NCBI RefSeq assembly: GCF_003057745.1
Contig: NZ_QBJD02000018.1
Span: forward strand, 26,951 to 90,950
DNA: 64,000 nt
From: Enterobacter sp. RIT418
GTDB lineage: Bacteria; Pseudomonadota; Gammaproteobacteria; Enterobacterales; Enterobacteriaceae
Reading direction: 5' to 3'
Position 1 is the first letter of the stretch, and the number at the start of each line of letters is the position of its first letter. Shown piece by piece: positions 40,511 through 49,534 of this stretch. Made by a program: the position numbers and the translations under genes. The notes under the pieces are model-generated. The model made no database searches. It was not told the DNA's origin and saw nothing but the letters and a program-made list of their open reading frames with translations.

Positions 40511-41977
40511 ATGAAGACTATAGCCTCCGCCGCGCTCCCTCCCCTCGTTCAGCAGCCGCATTACGATCGTTCGCGCTTACGTTCGCGCATCGTTCACTTT
40601 GGCTTCGGCGCGTTTCACCGCGCGCATCAGGCGCTATTGACCGACCGCGTGCTCAACGCCAAAGGCGGCGACTGGGGAATTTGTGAAATCAGCCTGTTTA
40701 GCGGCGACGTGCTGATGAGCCAGCTCCGCGCGCAGGATCACCTCTTCACCGTGCTGGAGAAAGGCGCAGAGGGCAACCGACCGATTATCGTTGGCGCCGT
40801 CCATGAGTGCCTGAACGCAAAGCTGGACTCGCTTGCGGCCATTATCGAGAAATTCTGCGAGCCGCAGGTGGCGATCGTTTCGCTGACCATCACTGAAAAA
40901 GGCTACTGCATCGACCCGGCGACCGGCAGGCTGGACAGGCAAAACGACCGCATTATTCACGATCTGGCCAATCCGGAGGAACCGCATTCCGCGCCGGGCA
41001 TTCTGGTAGAGGCCCTGCACCGCCGCCGCGCGCGCGGCCTGCCCGCCTTCACCGTCCTCTCCTGCGACAATATCCCGGACAACGGCCACGTTGTGAAAAA
41101 TGCCGTACTCGGCATGGCGCACAGGCGATCCGCAGAACTTGCGGGCTGGATTGAAGCGAACGTCAGCTTCCCCGGCACGATGGTCGATCGCATCGTTCCC
41201 GCTGCCACCGAGGCCTCGCTGGCTGAAATTACGCAGGCGCTTGGCGTTGAAGACCCGTGCGCCATCAGCTGTGAACCGTTCATTCAATGGGTGGTGGAAG
41301 ATAACTTTGTTGCCGGACGCCCCGAGTGGGAGGCCGCAGGCGTGCAGATGGTGCGGGATGTGCTGCCGTGGGAGCAGATGAAGCTGCGCATGCTCAACGG
41401 CAGCCATTCGTTCCTGGCCTATCTGGGGTATCTCGCCGGATATGCGCATATTAATGAATGCATGGAAGACGCCGACTTCCGCCGCGCCGCGCGCCGGCTA
41501 ATGCTTGCCGAGCAGGCGCCGACGCTGCGCATCACCGACGTTGACCTCACGGCCTACGCCGATAGCCTGATCGACCGTTTCGCCAACCCGGCGCTACGGC
41601 ACCGGACCTGGCAAATTGCGATGGACGGCAGCCAGAAATTGCCGCAGCGCATGCTGGACGGTATCCGCGTTCATCTCGAGCGTAAAAGCGCATGGCCGCT
41701 GCTGGCGCTGGGCGTCGCGGGCTGGATGCGCTATGCAAGCGGCGTGGACGACGCCGGGAACCCGATCGACGTGCGCGACCCGCTCAGCGACAAAATTCGG
41801 GCGATTGTTGCGTCCACCCCCGACGCGGAGCGCGTTAACGCTCTGCTGGGTCTGAGTGAAATTTTTGGCCACGAGCTGACGCAAAATACCGTTTTTGTCG
41901 ATGCCGTAAGCCAGGCCTACCAGCGCATTGTCCGTCTTGGCGCACGCCGGGCTGTTATCGAGACGTTAAATCTTTAA
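40511..41977 (+). CDS. yeiQ: YeiQ, mannonate/fructuronate oxidoreductase family protein
   Basis: NAD-dependent polyol/uronate dehydrogenase of the mannitol dehydrogenase family, a paralogue of UxuB and UxaB. 488 residues from the ATG at 40511 (MKTIASAALPPLVQQPHYDR), same length as E. coli YeiQ. The Rossmann-type start IVHFGFGAFHRAHQALLTD near 27-45 binds cofactor; KLRMLNGSHSFLAYLG is the catalytic-domain signature. Divergence from uxuA makes oxidation or reduction at the mannonate/fructuronate step the natural role, though its substrate is not proven. Confidence 0.92.
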   Translation: MKTIASAALPPLVQQPHYDRSRLRSRIVHFGFGAFHRAHQALLTDRVLNAKGGDWGICEISLFSGDVLMSQLRAQDHLFTVLEKGAEGNRPIIVGAVHECLNAKLDSLAAIIEKFCEPQVAIVSLTITEKGYCIDPATGRLDRQNDRIIHDLANPEEPHSAPGILVEALHRRRARGLPAFTVLSCDNIPDNGHVVKNAVLGMAHRRSAELAGWIEANVSFPGTMVDRIVPAATEASLAEITQALGVEDPCAISCEPFIQWVVEDNFVAGRPEWEAAGVQMVRDVLPWEQMKLRMLNGSHSFLAYLGYLAGYAHINECMEDADFRRAARRLMLAEQAPTLRITDVDLTAYADSLIDRFANPALRHRTWQIAMDGSQKLPQRMLDGIRVHLERKSAWPLLALGVAGWMRYASGVDDAGNPIDVRDPLSDKIRAIVASTPDAERVNALLGLSEIFGHELTQNTVFVDAVSQAYQRIVRLGARRAVIETLNL

Positions 41978-42098
41978 CGATTATTGCCCTTAAGGCGAAC
42001 GGTATCCGCCTCCGTTCGCCGTGCCTCTTCTCATTACCGCTTTTTTTCGCCAGGATAAGTGATAATTGTTACATCATCACACCTTTCCTGGAGCGCAT

Positions 42099-43079
42099 GT
42101 GACCAAAACCAACCTCATCACCGGTTTTCTCGGCAGCGGTAAAACCACCTCGATTTTGCACCTGCTGGCTCACAAAGATCCGGCAGAAAAATGGGCCGTG
42201 CTGGTCAATGAATTTGGCGAGGTCGGCATTGACGGCGCGCTGCTGGCGGACAGCGGCGCGCTGGTTAAGGAGATCCCCGGCGGATGCATGTGCTGCGTAA
42301 ATGGCCTGCCGATGCAGGTTGGGCTCAACACCCTGCTGCGCCAGGGGAAGCCGGACCGGCTGCTGATCGAACCCACCGGCCTGGGGCACCCTAAGCAAAT
42401 CCTCGATTTACTCACCGCGCCGGTTTACGAGCCGTGGATCGACCTGCGCGCCACGCTGTGCGTTCTCGATCCGCGCCAGCTGCTGGATGAGAAAGCGGTC
42501 AACAACGAGAACTTCCGCGATCAGCTCGCCTCGGCGGATATCATCGTGGCAAATAAAGGGGATCGCGCCACGCCGGAAAGCCAGGCCGCCTTCGACGGCT
42601 GGTGGCAGCGCTACGGCGGTGAACGCCAGCGCCTTCAGACGACGCAGGGGAAAATAGACGGCGCGCTGCTGGATTCTCCCCGCCGGAACCTGACGGAGCT
42701 GCCCGCCAGCGCCGCGCATGTCCACCCGCACAGCGCAAAGCAGGGCCTGGCGGCGTTAAGCCTGCCGGAGCATCAGCGCTGGCGGCGCAGCCTTAACAAC
42801 GGCCAGGGCCACCAGGCCTGCGGATGGATTTTTGATGCCGACACCGTTTTTGACACCATAGGCATTCTGGAATGGGCAAGGCTTGCGCCGGTCGATCGGG
42901 TTAAGGGGATTATGCGCACCCCTGACGGGCTGGTGCGCATTAACCGCCAGGGCGAAGACTTCTTTATCGAAACGCAGAACGTTGCGCCGCCCGACAGCCG
43001 TATTGAGCTGATTAGTGCGGTTAACGCCGACTGGAACACGCTTCAGTCGAGCCTGTTGAAGCTTCGTTTAACTTCCTGA
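42099..43079 (+). CDS. yeiR: YeiR, zinc-binding COG0523 GTPase
   Basis: Cytoplasmic P-loop GTPase of the COG0523 metallochaperone family, 326 residues from a GTG at 42099 (the ATG two bases earlier runs straight into a stop). Walker A GFLGSGKTT near 9-17, the metal-binding CMCC near 63-66 (GGCMCCVNGL), and NKGD near 154-157. E. coli YeiR binds zinc and hydrolyses GTP faster with it; a role in zinc homeostasis is inferred. The C-terminal CobW_C domain covers the last 90 residues. Confidence 0.93.
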   Translation: MTKTNLITGFLGSGKTTSILHLLAHKDPAEKWAVLVNEFGEVGIDGALLADSGALVKEIPGGCMCCVNGLPMQVGLNTLLRQGKPDRLLIEPTGLGHPKQILDLLTAPVYEPWIDLRATLCVLDPRQLLDEKAVNNENFRDQLASADIIVANKGDRATPESQAAFDGWWQRYGGERQRLQTTQGKIDGALLDSPRRNLTELPASAAHVHPHSAKQGLAALSLPEHQRWRRSLNNGQGHQACGWIFDADTVFDTIGILEWARLAPVDRVKGIMRTPDGLVRINRQGEDFFIETQNVAPPDSRIELISAVNADWNTLQSSLLKLRLTS

Positions 43080-43116
43080 GGCTAACGTTGCCCCTGTTTT
43101 AACTCTATGCGGAACG

Positions 43117-43836
43117 ATGATGACAACCCGACTTCCCCTGATTTTGCTGTTGAACGCTCTCGGTCTGGCGCTCTTTTTCTCCTGGTATCTGCCGGTAAAC
43201 CACGGTTTTTGGTTTTCGCTGGATTCCGGGCTGTTCCACTTTTTTAACCAGGAGCTGGTAAAAAGCCGGGCATTTCTGTGGCTAGTCGCCATCACGAATA
43301 ACCGCGCGTTTGACGCCATTTCGCTGCTGGCCATGGGCTGCCTGATGCTCTCCTTCTGGCTGAAAGCGGACAAATCCGGCCGCCGCCACATTATTATCAT
43401 GGGCCTGGTGATGCTGCTGACCGCCGTCGTCGTTAACCAGCTGGCGCAGCATCTGATGCCGGTTAAGCGCGCAAGCCCGACGCTCTATTTCACGGATATT
43501 TATCGCGTCAGCGAACTGCTGCATATTCCAACAAAGGATGCCTCTAAAGACAGTTTCCCTGGCGATCATGGTATGATGCTGCTTATTTTTTCAGCGTTCA
43601 TGCTGCGCTATTTCGGCAAAAAAGCCTTCGTGATTGCCCTGATTATTGTTGTGGTGTTTATCCTGCCGCGCGTGATGATTGGCGCTCACTGGCTAACCGA
43701 TATTGTGGTGGGGTCGCTGACTGCGGTGTTGATTGGTTTGCCCTGGTGCCTGATGACGCCGCTAAGCGATCGCCTGATAGCGATTTTCGATCGTTATCTC
43801 CCCGGCAACAGCAACAAAATAAAAACAAACTCCTAA
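43117..43836 (+). CDS. lpxT: LpxT, lipid A 1-diphosphate phosphotransferase
   Basis: Inner-membrane PAP2-family enzyme that moves a phosphate from undecaprenyl pyrophosphate to the 1-position of lipid A on the periplasmic side. 239 residues (E. coli 237). Six membrane segments; PAP2 motifs are KRASPTLYF near 116-124, DSFPGDHGMM near 146-155 and PRVMIGAHWLTDIVVG near 184-199. It lies 37 nt after yeiR on the same strand. In E. coli its activity is restrained by PmrR. Confidence 0.93.
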   Translation: MMTTRLPLILLLNALGLALFFSWYLPVNHGFWFSLDSGLFHFFNQELVKSRAFLWLVAITNNRAFDAISLLAMGCLMLSFWLKADKSGRRHIIIMGLVMLLTAVVVNQLAQHLMPVKRASPTLYFTDIYRVSELLHIPTKDASKDSFPGDHGMMLLIFSAFMLRYFGKKAFVIALIIVVVFILPRVMIGAHWLTDIVVGSLTAVLIGLPWCLMTPLSDRLIAIFDRYLPGNSNKIKTNS

Positions 43837-44248
43837 CGTAAATTAACCACATCTATCAGGGATCGTTTTCGATCCCTGATGCTGCCCTTCACCCTGTCGA
43901 TATCCTCTGTCATATTCTCGTCATAACATTCATGATAAAAATGAATCGATTACATGATATAGCGGGAATGTTGACGCTATTTTAGCCGATTGCGCATATT
44001 TACTTTCGGTATCACATTTTCTTATAAAAAAAAGGGTATTTTTACTCGCAAAGCCCCTTGCAATCGGTTAATCTCAGACTCGTTTTGCCTCACAGAGATA
44101 ATTATTATCACGGTGAATAAATTTGTGCGCTACGCCACAGATTTGGTGATAAGGAATTGTCTCATTGTGCGCAGGTTATTAGTCTCGTCACGTTTGGCAT
44201 TTTTTATAACGATTTTATCGTTAAGGACTTCAAGGGAAAATAAACAAA
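43837..44248 (+). other. Long intergenic region upstream of mepS
   Basis: 412 nt without a convincing gene. It holds a perfect 11-bp hairpin with a TTTT loop (43855-43880) just after lpxT, a possible promoter TTGACG-18-CATATT (43971-44000) and a small AT hairpin TAACGAT-TTT-ATCGTTA (44207-44223) shortly before the mepS Shine-Dalgarno. A transcript from that promoter would carry a leader of about 240 nt. Confidence 0.55.
43855..43880 (+). terminator. Hairpin after lpxT
   Basis: ATCAGGGATCG-TTTT-CGATCCCTGAT, a perfect 11-bp stem 19 nt past the lpxT stop. No T-run follows, so termination may be inefficient. Confidence 0.55.
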
Positions 44249-44818
44249 ATGGTCAAATCTCAACCGATTTTGAGATATATCTTGCGGGGCATCCCGGCGA
44301 TTGCAGTTGCGGTTCTGCTTTCGGCATGTAGTACTACGAACACCGCCAAGAATATGCATCCTGAGACGCGTGTTGTGGGAATGGAAGATTCCTCTTCACT
44401 GCAAGCCTCTCAGGATGAATTTGAAAATATGGTACGTAATCTGGACGTTAAGTCCCGCATTATGGACCAGTATGCTGACTGGAAAGGCGTGCGTTATCGC
44501 CTGGGCGGCAGCACCAAGAAAGGTATCGACTGCTCCAGCTTTGTACAGCGTACCTTCCGCGAGCAGTTTGGGTTAGACCTTCCGCGTTCAACCTATGAGC
44601 AGCAGGAAGTGGGCAAATCGATTTCTCGCACCAAGCTGCGTACAGGTGATTTAGTCCTGTTCCGCGCGGGCTCTACCGGTCGACACGTGGGTATTTATAT
44701 CGGCAACGACCAGTTTGTTCACGCGTCCACCAGCAGTGGAGTCACGATCTCCAGCATGAACGAGCCATACTGGAAGAAGCGCTACAACGAAGCGCGCCGC
44801 GTTTTAACCCGCAGTTGA
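44249..44818 (+). CDS. mepS: MepS (Spr), murein DD-endopeptidase lipoprotein
   Basis: Outer-membrane lipoprotein that cleaves meso-DAP-D-Ala crosslinks so that new strands can be inserted. 189 residues. Lipobox LSAC gives the lipidated Cys27. NlpC/P60 domain with catalytic Cys95 in GIDCSSF, His146 in GRHVGIY and His158 in FVHAS. Start ATG at 44249 behind AAGGGAA. In E. coli its level is set by the NlpI-Prc protease system. A strong terminator follows. Confidence 0.96.
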   Translation: MVKSQPILRYILRGIPAIAVAVLLSACSTTNTAKNMHPETRVVGMEDSSSLQASQDEFENMVRNLDVKSRIMDQYADWKGVRYRLGGSTKKGIDCSSFVQRTFREQFGLDLPRSTYEQQEVGKSISRTKLRTGDLVLFRAGSTGRHVGIYIGNDQFVHASTSSGVTISSMNEPYWKKRYNEARRVLTRS

Positions 44819-44863
44819 TATGACTGTCGTATCGCTGGTTATCCCTTGGCTAGCGATATGAAG

Positions 44864-44895
44864 AAAAAAGCACTGCTTCGGCAGTGTTTTTTTTT
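44864..44895 (+). terminator. Terminator of mepS
   Basis: AAAAAAGCACTGC-TTCG-GCAGTGTTTTTT, 13-bp stem with the stable TTCG loop and a long T-run, 46 nt past the stop codon. Confidence 0.92.
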
Positions 44896-45002
44896 GCCTG
44901 CTATCCGGCATACGCCCTGCTCGATTCCAGGCTATAGTCTTGTAATTACGTAAGTTTGGCCGACCCGTAGACACTCACGGCTTTCCAGGAACAACGACGT
45001 CT

Positions 45003-46559
45003 ATGTTCACCCGCTACTTCTCCAGCAACCGGAAAATACTGTTTCTTAGCATTATCACCGGCGTTTTCATTGCCCTGCTGCTGGGCTCCCTGCAATTTCT
45101 CTGGAGCTACCACAAGCGGGAAGTCAAATTCGACACGCTAATTACGGATTTGAGCGTCTATATGGAAAACTATTTTGACGAGCTAAAAACCGCCATCGAT
45201 GTTCTTCAGCCGCTCACCCTGGGAAGCTGTCGCGACGTCAGCGCAGAGCTAACGTCGCGCGCGGCGTTCAGCATTAACGTGCGCGCGTTTTTGCTGGTAA
45301 GAGATAAAAATGCCTTTTGCTCATCCGCCACGGGGCCGCTGAATGCGCCGATGGAGGAGCTTATTCCCCAGCTGCACATCAATAAATCCGTGGATATGGT
45401 TCTGCTCGAAGGCACGCCCATGCTGCCCGACACGCCGGCGATTGCCATCTGGTACCGCAATCCGCTGGTAAAAGACGGGGGCGTTTTTACGTCGGTCAAC
45501 ATCAACCTGACGCCTTACATGTTCTACACGTCGCGCCAGGAAGAGTTTGCGGGCATCGCGGTGGTCATCGGCAAACGGGCGTTAACCACGATGTCCAGTA
45601 CCCTGGTTAACGCTGAGGATCTGCATGAAACACCCGCGCGCAGCGCGACGCTCAGGCACATCCCGCTGACCATCAACCTGTACGCCGACACCTGGACCAA
45701 AGATGAGCTGCTGCTCGCGCTGCTGTTTGGTCTGGTGTGCGGCATTGCTGCCGGATCGCTCAATTTCTATATCCTGACCATCCGCTTAAACCCTGGAAAA
45801 GAGATCTTAACCGCCATCAAGCTCGGCCAGTTTTACGTGGTGTATCAGCCGGTTGTGGATGCGAAAGAGCTCAAAATGCGCGGCGTTGAAGTGCTGATGC
45901 GCTGGAAGCACCCGACGATGGGGGAGATCCCGCCCGATGCCTTCATCAATTTTGCCGAGGCGCAGAAGCTGATCGTTCCGCTCACGCTGCACCTTTTTGA
46001 TCTCATTATTCGCGACGCGCCGAGGCTGCAGGCCGTGCTGCCGCCGGGCGCCAAGCTCGGCATCAACATCGCGCCGGGACACCTGCACGCGGAAAGCTTC
46101 AAAGCCGACATGCGCGCGTTTAACGCCTCGATGCCGCCGAATCATTTCCAGACCGTGCTGGAGATCACCGAGCGCGATATGATCAACCAGCATGAAGCCA
46201 GCCCGCTGTTTGACTGGCTGCACGATGAAGGGTTTGAAATCGCAATAGATGACTTCGGGACCGGGCACAGCGCCCTCATCTATTTAGAGCGCTTCACCAT
46301 GGACTACATCAAAATCGATCGCGGCTTCGTCAACGCGATCGGCACCGAAACCGTGACGTCACCCGTACTTGATGCGGTGCTGACGCTGGCAAGACGCCTG
46401 AATATGTCTACCGTTGCCGAAGGTGTCGAAACGCCAGAACAGGCGGCCTGGCTGCGCGAGCATGGCGTTAATTTCCTGCAGGGCTACTGGATTAGCCGCC
46501 CGATGCCGCTGGAGCAGTTCTGCCAGTGGCGGCCGGACATGTCGCAAGCCGGTGAATAA
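45003..46559 (+). CDS. pdeN: PdeN (Rtn), CSS-motif/EAL c-di-GMP phosphodiesterase
   Basis: Inner-membrane c-di-GMP phosphodiesterase, 518 residues as in E. coli. Two membrane segments (near 12-34 and 238-258) flank a periplasmic CSS domain with the redox cysteines Cys76 and Cys106 (FCSS). The cytoplasmic EAL domain carries EVLMRWKHP, EITERDM, IAIDDFGTGHSAL and KIDRGFV, so catalytic residues are present. In this protein class, DsbA-formed disulfides hold the enzyme inactive until reduced. Monocistronic. Confidence 0.94.
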   Translation: MFTRYFSSNRKILFLSIITGVFIALLLGSLQFLWSYHKREVKFDTLITDLSVYMENYFDELKTAIDVLQPLTLGSCRDVSAELTSRAAFSINVRAFLLVRDKNAFCSSATGPLNAPMEELIPQLHINKSVDMVLLEGTPMLPDTPAIAIWYRNPLVKDGGVFTSVNINLTPYMFYTSRQEEFAGIAVVIGKRALTTMSSTLVNAEDLHETPARSATLRHIPLTINLYADTWTKDELLLALLFGLVCGIAAGSLNFYILTIRLNPGKEILTAIKLGQFYVVYQPVVDAKELKMRGVEVLMRWKHPTMGEIPPDAFINFAEAQKLIVPLTLHLFDLIIRDAPRLQAVLPPGAKLGINIAPGHLHAESFKADMRAFNASMPPNHFQTVLEITERDMINQHEASPLFDWLHDEGFEIAIDDFGTGHSALIYLERFTMDYIKIDRGFVNAIGTETVTSPVLDAVLTLARRLNMSTVAEGVETPEQAAWLREHGVNFLQGYWISRPMPLEQFCQWRPDMSQAGE

Positions 46560-46630
46560 TTTCACAATTGTGGCTGTCTCACTTATTATTCGCACAGCCG
46601 AATAAAAGCAGGAACCGCCGGGAGATGTTT

Positions 46631-48430
46631 ATGCGCATCGTGTTAATGCTGTTGACGTTACTGTGCCTGCCCGCATTGGCTCAGGAAATCAAGGAAAACA
46701 CCGCATTCGCCGTCATCGGCGAGCCGAAGTATGCCATTAACTTTACCCACTTCGATTACGTCAATCCTGCGGCCCCGAAGGGCGGAAACGTCACGCTCGC
46801 CGCCATCGGCACGTTTGACAATTTTAACCGCTACGCCCTGCGCGGCGTGGCGGCCGCGCGCACCGAATCGCTTTACGACACCCTTTTTGTCACGTCCGAC
46901 GATGAGCCCGGCAGCTACTACCCCCTGATCGCCGAGAACGTGCGCTATGCGGACAATTTCGCCTGGGCGGAAATCGCGATTAATCCGCGCGCGCGTTTTC
47001 ACGACGGGACGCCCGTCCAGGCCAGCGACGTCGCCTTCACCTTCCACAAGTTCATGACCGAAGGCGTGCCGCAGTTCCGGCTGCTGTACAAAGGCACCAC
47101 GGTGAAAGCCATCGCGCCGCTGACCGTGCGCATTACGCTTGGCCAGCCGAACAAGGAAAACATGCTGAGCCTGTTCTCGCTGCCCGTAATGCCGGAATCG
47201 TTCTGGAAGAATCACAAGCTCAGCGATCCTCTCTCTCCCCCGCCGCTGGCGGGCGGGCCGTACCGCATAACGTCCTGGCGCATGGGCCAGTACGTGACCT
47301 ATTCCCGGGTCAAGGACTATTGGGCGGCGGACCTGCCGGTGAACCGGGGCCGCTGGAACTTTGACACCCTGCGCTACGACTATTACCTCGACGACAACGT
47401 GGCGTTCGAAGCCTTTAAGGCTGGCGCGTTCGACCTGCGCGTTGAAAGCGACGCAAAAAACTGGGCCACCCGCTATATCGGCAAAAACTTCGCAAACCAT
47501 TTCATCATCAAGGAAGAGCATAAAAACGAATCGGCGCAGAACACGCGCTGGCTGGCGTTTAATATTCAACGTCCGGTATTTGCCGACCGCCGCGTGCGGG
47601 AAGCCATCACCCTGGCGTTTGATTTTGAATGGATGAACAAAGCCCTGTTTTACGGCGCCTACAGCCGCACGAACAGCTATTTCCAGAACACGGAATACGC
47701 GGCGCGCGATTATCCCAACGCTGACGAACTGGTGCTGCTCGCGCCGATGAAGGCCGAACTTCCGCCGGAAGTCTTTACCCGCATCTTCGAACCGCCCGTC
47801 TCCGACGGCAAAGGATTTGATCGCAGCAACCTGCTTAAAGCCAGCACGCTGCTGGACGACGCGGGCTGGGTGCTGAAAAATCAAAAGCGGGTCAACGCCA
47901 AAACGGGCGCGCCGCTGAGCTTCGAGCTGCTGCTCTCTTCCGGGGCCAATAACCAGTGGGTACTGCCGTTCCAGCAGAATCTTAGCCGCCTCGGCGTTAC
48001 CCTGAATATTCGCCAGGTCGATAACGCGCAAATCACCAACCGGATGCGCAGCCGCGATTACGACATGATGCAGAACCTGTGGTACGCGCAGCCGTGGCCG
48101 AGCTCGGACCTGCAAATTTCCTGGGCCTCCAGCTACATTAACTCCAGCTATAACGCCCCCGGGGTGAAAAGCCCGGTGATTGACGCCCTGATTGCCAAAA
48201 TCATCGCGGCGCAGGGCGATAAGGCGAAGCTTCTCCCGCTTGGGCGGGCCCTCGATCGGGTGCTGACGTGGAACTACTACATGCTCCCCATGTGGTACAT
48301 GGGCGAAGATCGCATTGCGCGATGGGATAAATTCTCGCAGCCCGCCGTGCGCCCCATCTATTCGCTGGGTTTTGAAACCTGGTGGTATGACGTCAACAAA
48401 GCCGCCAGGCTGCCCCCCGAGCGGCGCTAA
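46631..48430 (+). CDS. yejA: YejA, periplasmic peptide-binding protein
   Basis: Solute receptor of the YejABEF importer for short peptides and the nucleotide-peptide antibiotic microcin C. 599 residues (E. coli 604). Signal peptide of about 17 residues (MRIVLMLLTLLCLPALA). SBP_bac_5 fold with KGGNVTLAAIGTFDNFN near 53-69 and WYMGEDRIARWDKF near the end. The ATG at 46631 is chosen because GGGAG is 6 nt upstream; an earlier in-frame ATG is too close to it. First gene of yejA-B-E-F. Confidence 0.94.
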   Translation: MRIVLMLLTLLCLPALAQEIKENTAFAVIGEPKYAINFTHFDYVNPAAPKGGNVTLAAIGTFDNFNRYALRGVAAARTESLYDTLFVTSDDEPGSYYPLIAENVRYADNFAWAEIAINPRARFHDGTPVQASDVAFTFHKFMTEGVPQFRLLYKGTTVKAIAPLTVRITLGQPNKENMLSLFSLPVMPESFWKNHKLSDPLSPPPLAGGPYRITSWRMGQYVTYSRVKDYWAADLPVNRGRWNFDTLRYDYYLDDNVAFEAFKAGAFDLRVESDAKNWATRYIGKNFANHFIIKEEHKNESAQNTRWLAFNIQRPVFADRRVREAITLAFDFEWMNKALFYGAYSRTNSYFQNTEYAARDYPNADELVLLAPMKAELPPEVFTRIFEPPVSDGKGFDRSNLLKASTLLDDAGWVLKNQKRVNAKTGAPLSFELLLSSGANNQWVLPFQQNLSRLGVTLNIRQVDNAQITNRMRSRDYDMMQNLWYAQPWPSSDLQISWASSYINSSYNAPGVKSPVIDALIAKIIAAQGDKAKLLPLGRALDRVLTWNYYMLPMWYMGEDRIARWDKFSQPAVRPIYSLGFETWWYDVNKAARLPPERR

Positions 48431-48439
48431 GGAAAACCC

Positions 48440-49534
48440 ATGGGTGCTTATCTGATACGCCGCCTGCTGCTGATTATCCCGACGCTGTGGGCCATCATCA
48501 CCATTAACTTTTTTATCGTGCAAATCGCCCCGGGCGGCCCGGTCGATCAGGCCATTGCGGCGATTGAGTTCGGCCACGCCAGCGGCATGCCGGGCGGCGG
48601 CGGCGAAGGCATGGGCGCAAGCCACGCCAGAACCGGCGTGGGCAACATCAGCGACAGCCACTACCGCGGCGGGCGCGGGCTCGACCCCGAGGTGATCGCC
48701 GAGATCACCCACCGCTACGGCTTCGATAAGCCGCTCCACGAGCGCTATTTCAAGATGCTGTGGGATTACGTGCGCTTTGATTTTGGCGACAGCCTGTTCC
48801 GCAGCGCCTCGGTGCTGACCCTCATCAAGCAGAGCCTGCCGGTTTCCGTCACGCTGGGGCTGTGGGGCACGCTGATTATCTACCTGGTGTCGATTCCGCT
48901 GGGCATCCGCAAGGCGGTGTATAACGGCAGCCGTTTTGATATCTGGAGCAGCACGTTCATTATCATCGGCTACGCCATTCCGGCGTTCCTGTTTGCGGTG
49001 CTGCTGATCGTCTTTTTCGCCGGCGGCAGCTATTTCGATATTTTCCCGCTGCGGGGATTAGTGTCAGCCGATTTCAGCACCCTGCCGTGGTATAAAAAAA
49101 TCACCGACTACTTCTGGCACATCACCCTGCCGGTGCTGGCAACGGTGATCGGCGGCTTTGCGGCCCTGACCATGCTCACCAAAAACGCCTTTCTCGATGA
49201 GATCCGCAAGCAGTACGTGGTAACCGCCCGGGCAAAAGGCGTAAGCGAAAAGCAGATCATGTGGAAGCACGTGTTTCGCAACGCCATGCTGCTGGTCATT
49301 GCGGGGTTTCCCGCCACGTTCATCAGCATGTTTTTTACCGGTTCGCTGCTGATCGAAGTGATGTTCTCCCTCAACGGGCTCGGGCTGCTGGGCTATGAGG
49401 CCACCGTATCGCGCGATTATCCGGTAATGTTTGGCACACTCTATATTTTCACCCTGATTGGCCTGCTGCTGAATATCATTAGCGATATCAGCTATACGCT
49501 GGTCGATCCCCGAATCGATTTTGAGGGACGCTGA
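48440..49534 (+). CDS. yejB: YejB, peptide ABC importer permease
   Basis: Inner-membrane permease of YejABEF, 364 residues. Dipeptide-type permease with a first segment ([20 protein letters not shown]) and five C-terminal segments; the EAA loop is [21 protein letters not shown] Gly-rich periplasmic stretch ([19 protein letters not shown], about 53-71) follows the first helix and has a counterpart in E. coli YejB. It starts 9 nt after yejA and shares one base with the yejE start. Confidence 0.95.
   Translation: MGAYLIRRLLLIIPTLWAIITINFFIVQIAPGGPVDQAIAAIEFGHASGMPGGGGEGMGASHARTGVGNISDSHYRGGRGLDPEVIAEITHRYGFDKPLHERYFKMLWDYVRFDFGDSLFRSASVLTLIKQSLPVSVTLGLWGTLIIYLVSIPLGIRKAVYNGSRFDIWSSTFIIIGYAIPAFLFAVLLIVFFAGGSYFDIFPLRGLVSADFSTLPWYKKITDYFWHITLPVLATVIGGFAALTMLTKNAFLDEIRKQYVVTARAKGVSEKQIMWKHVFRNAMLLVIAGFPATFISMFFTGSLLIEVMFSLNGLGLLGYEATVSRDYPVMFGTLYIFTLIGLLLNIISDISYTLVDPRIDFEGR

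Noticed and set aside
42058..42086. Possible Zur box before yeiR (GTGATAATTGTTACATCATCAC)
   Set aside because: The symmetry is partial and the match to the enteric Zur consensus is weak; it may simply contain the -10 GATAAT. Zinc control of yeiR was therefore not claimed.
43934..43987. 17-codon frame MIKMNRLHDIAGMLTLF in the mepS leader
   Set aside because: No ribosome-binding site and it ends around the proposed promoter, so it is unlikely to be transcribed.
43990..44331. Open frame running through the mepS leader into mepS
   Set aside because: No Shine-Dalgarno at any start, basic low-quality composition, and it overlaps the certain mepS start in another frame. Treated as leader sequence.
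46658..48739. A 693-codon open frame on the minus strand opposite yejA
   Set aside because: It is antisense to a clear YejA/YejB coding region, has no ribosome site or family motif, and is the usual mirror frame of GC-rich coding DNA. The same applies to the 591-codon frame opposite bglX (3284-5059) and many others.
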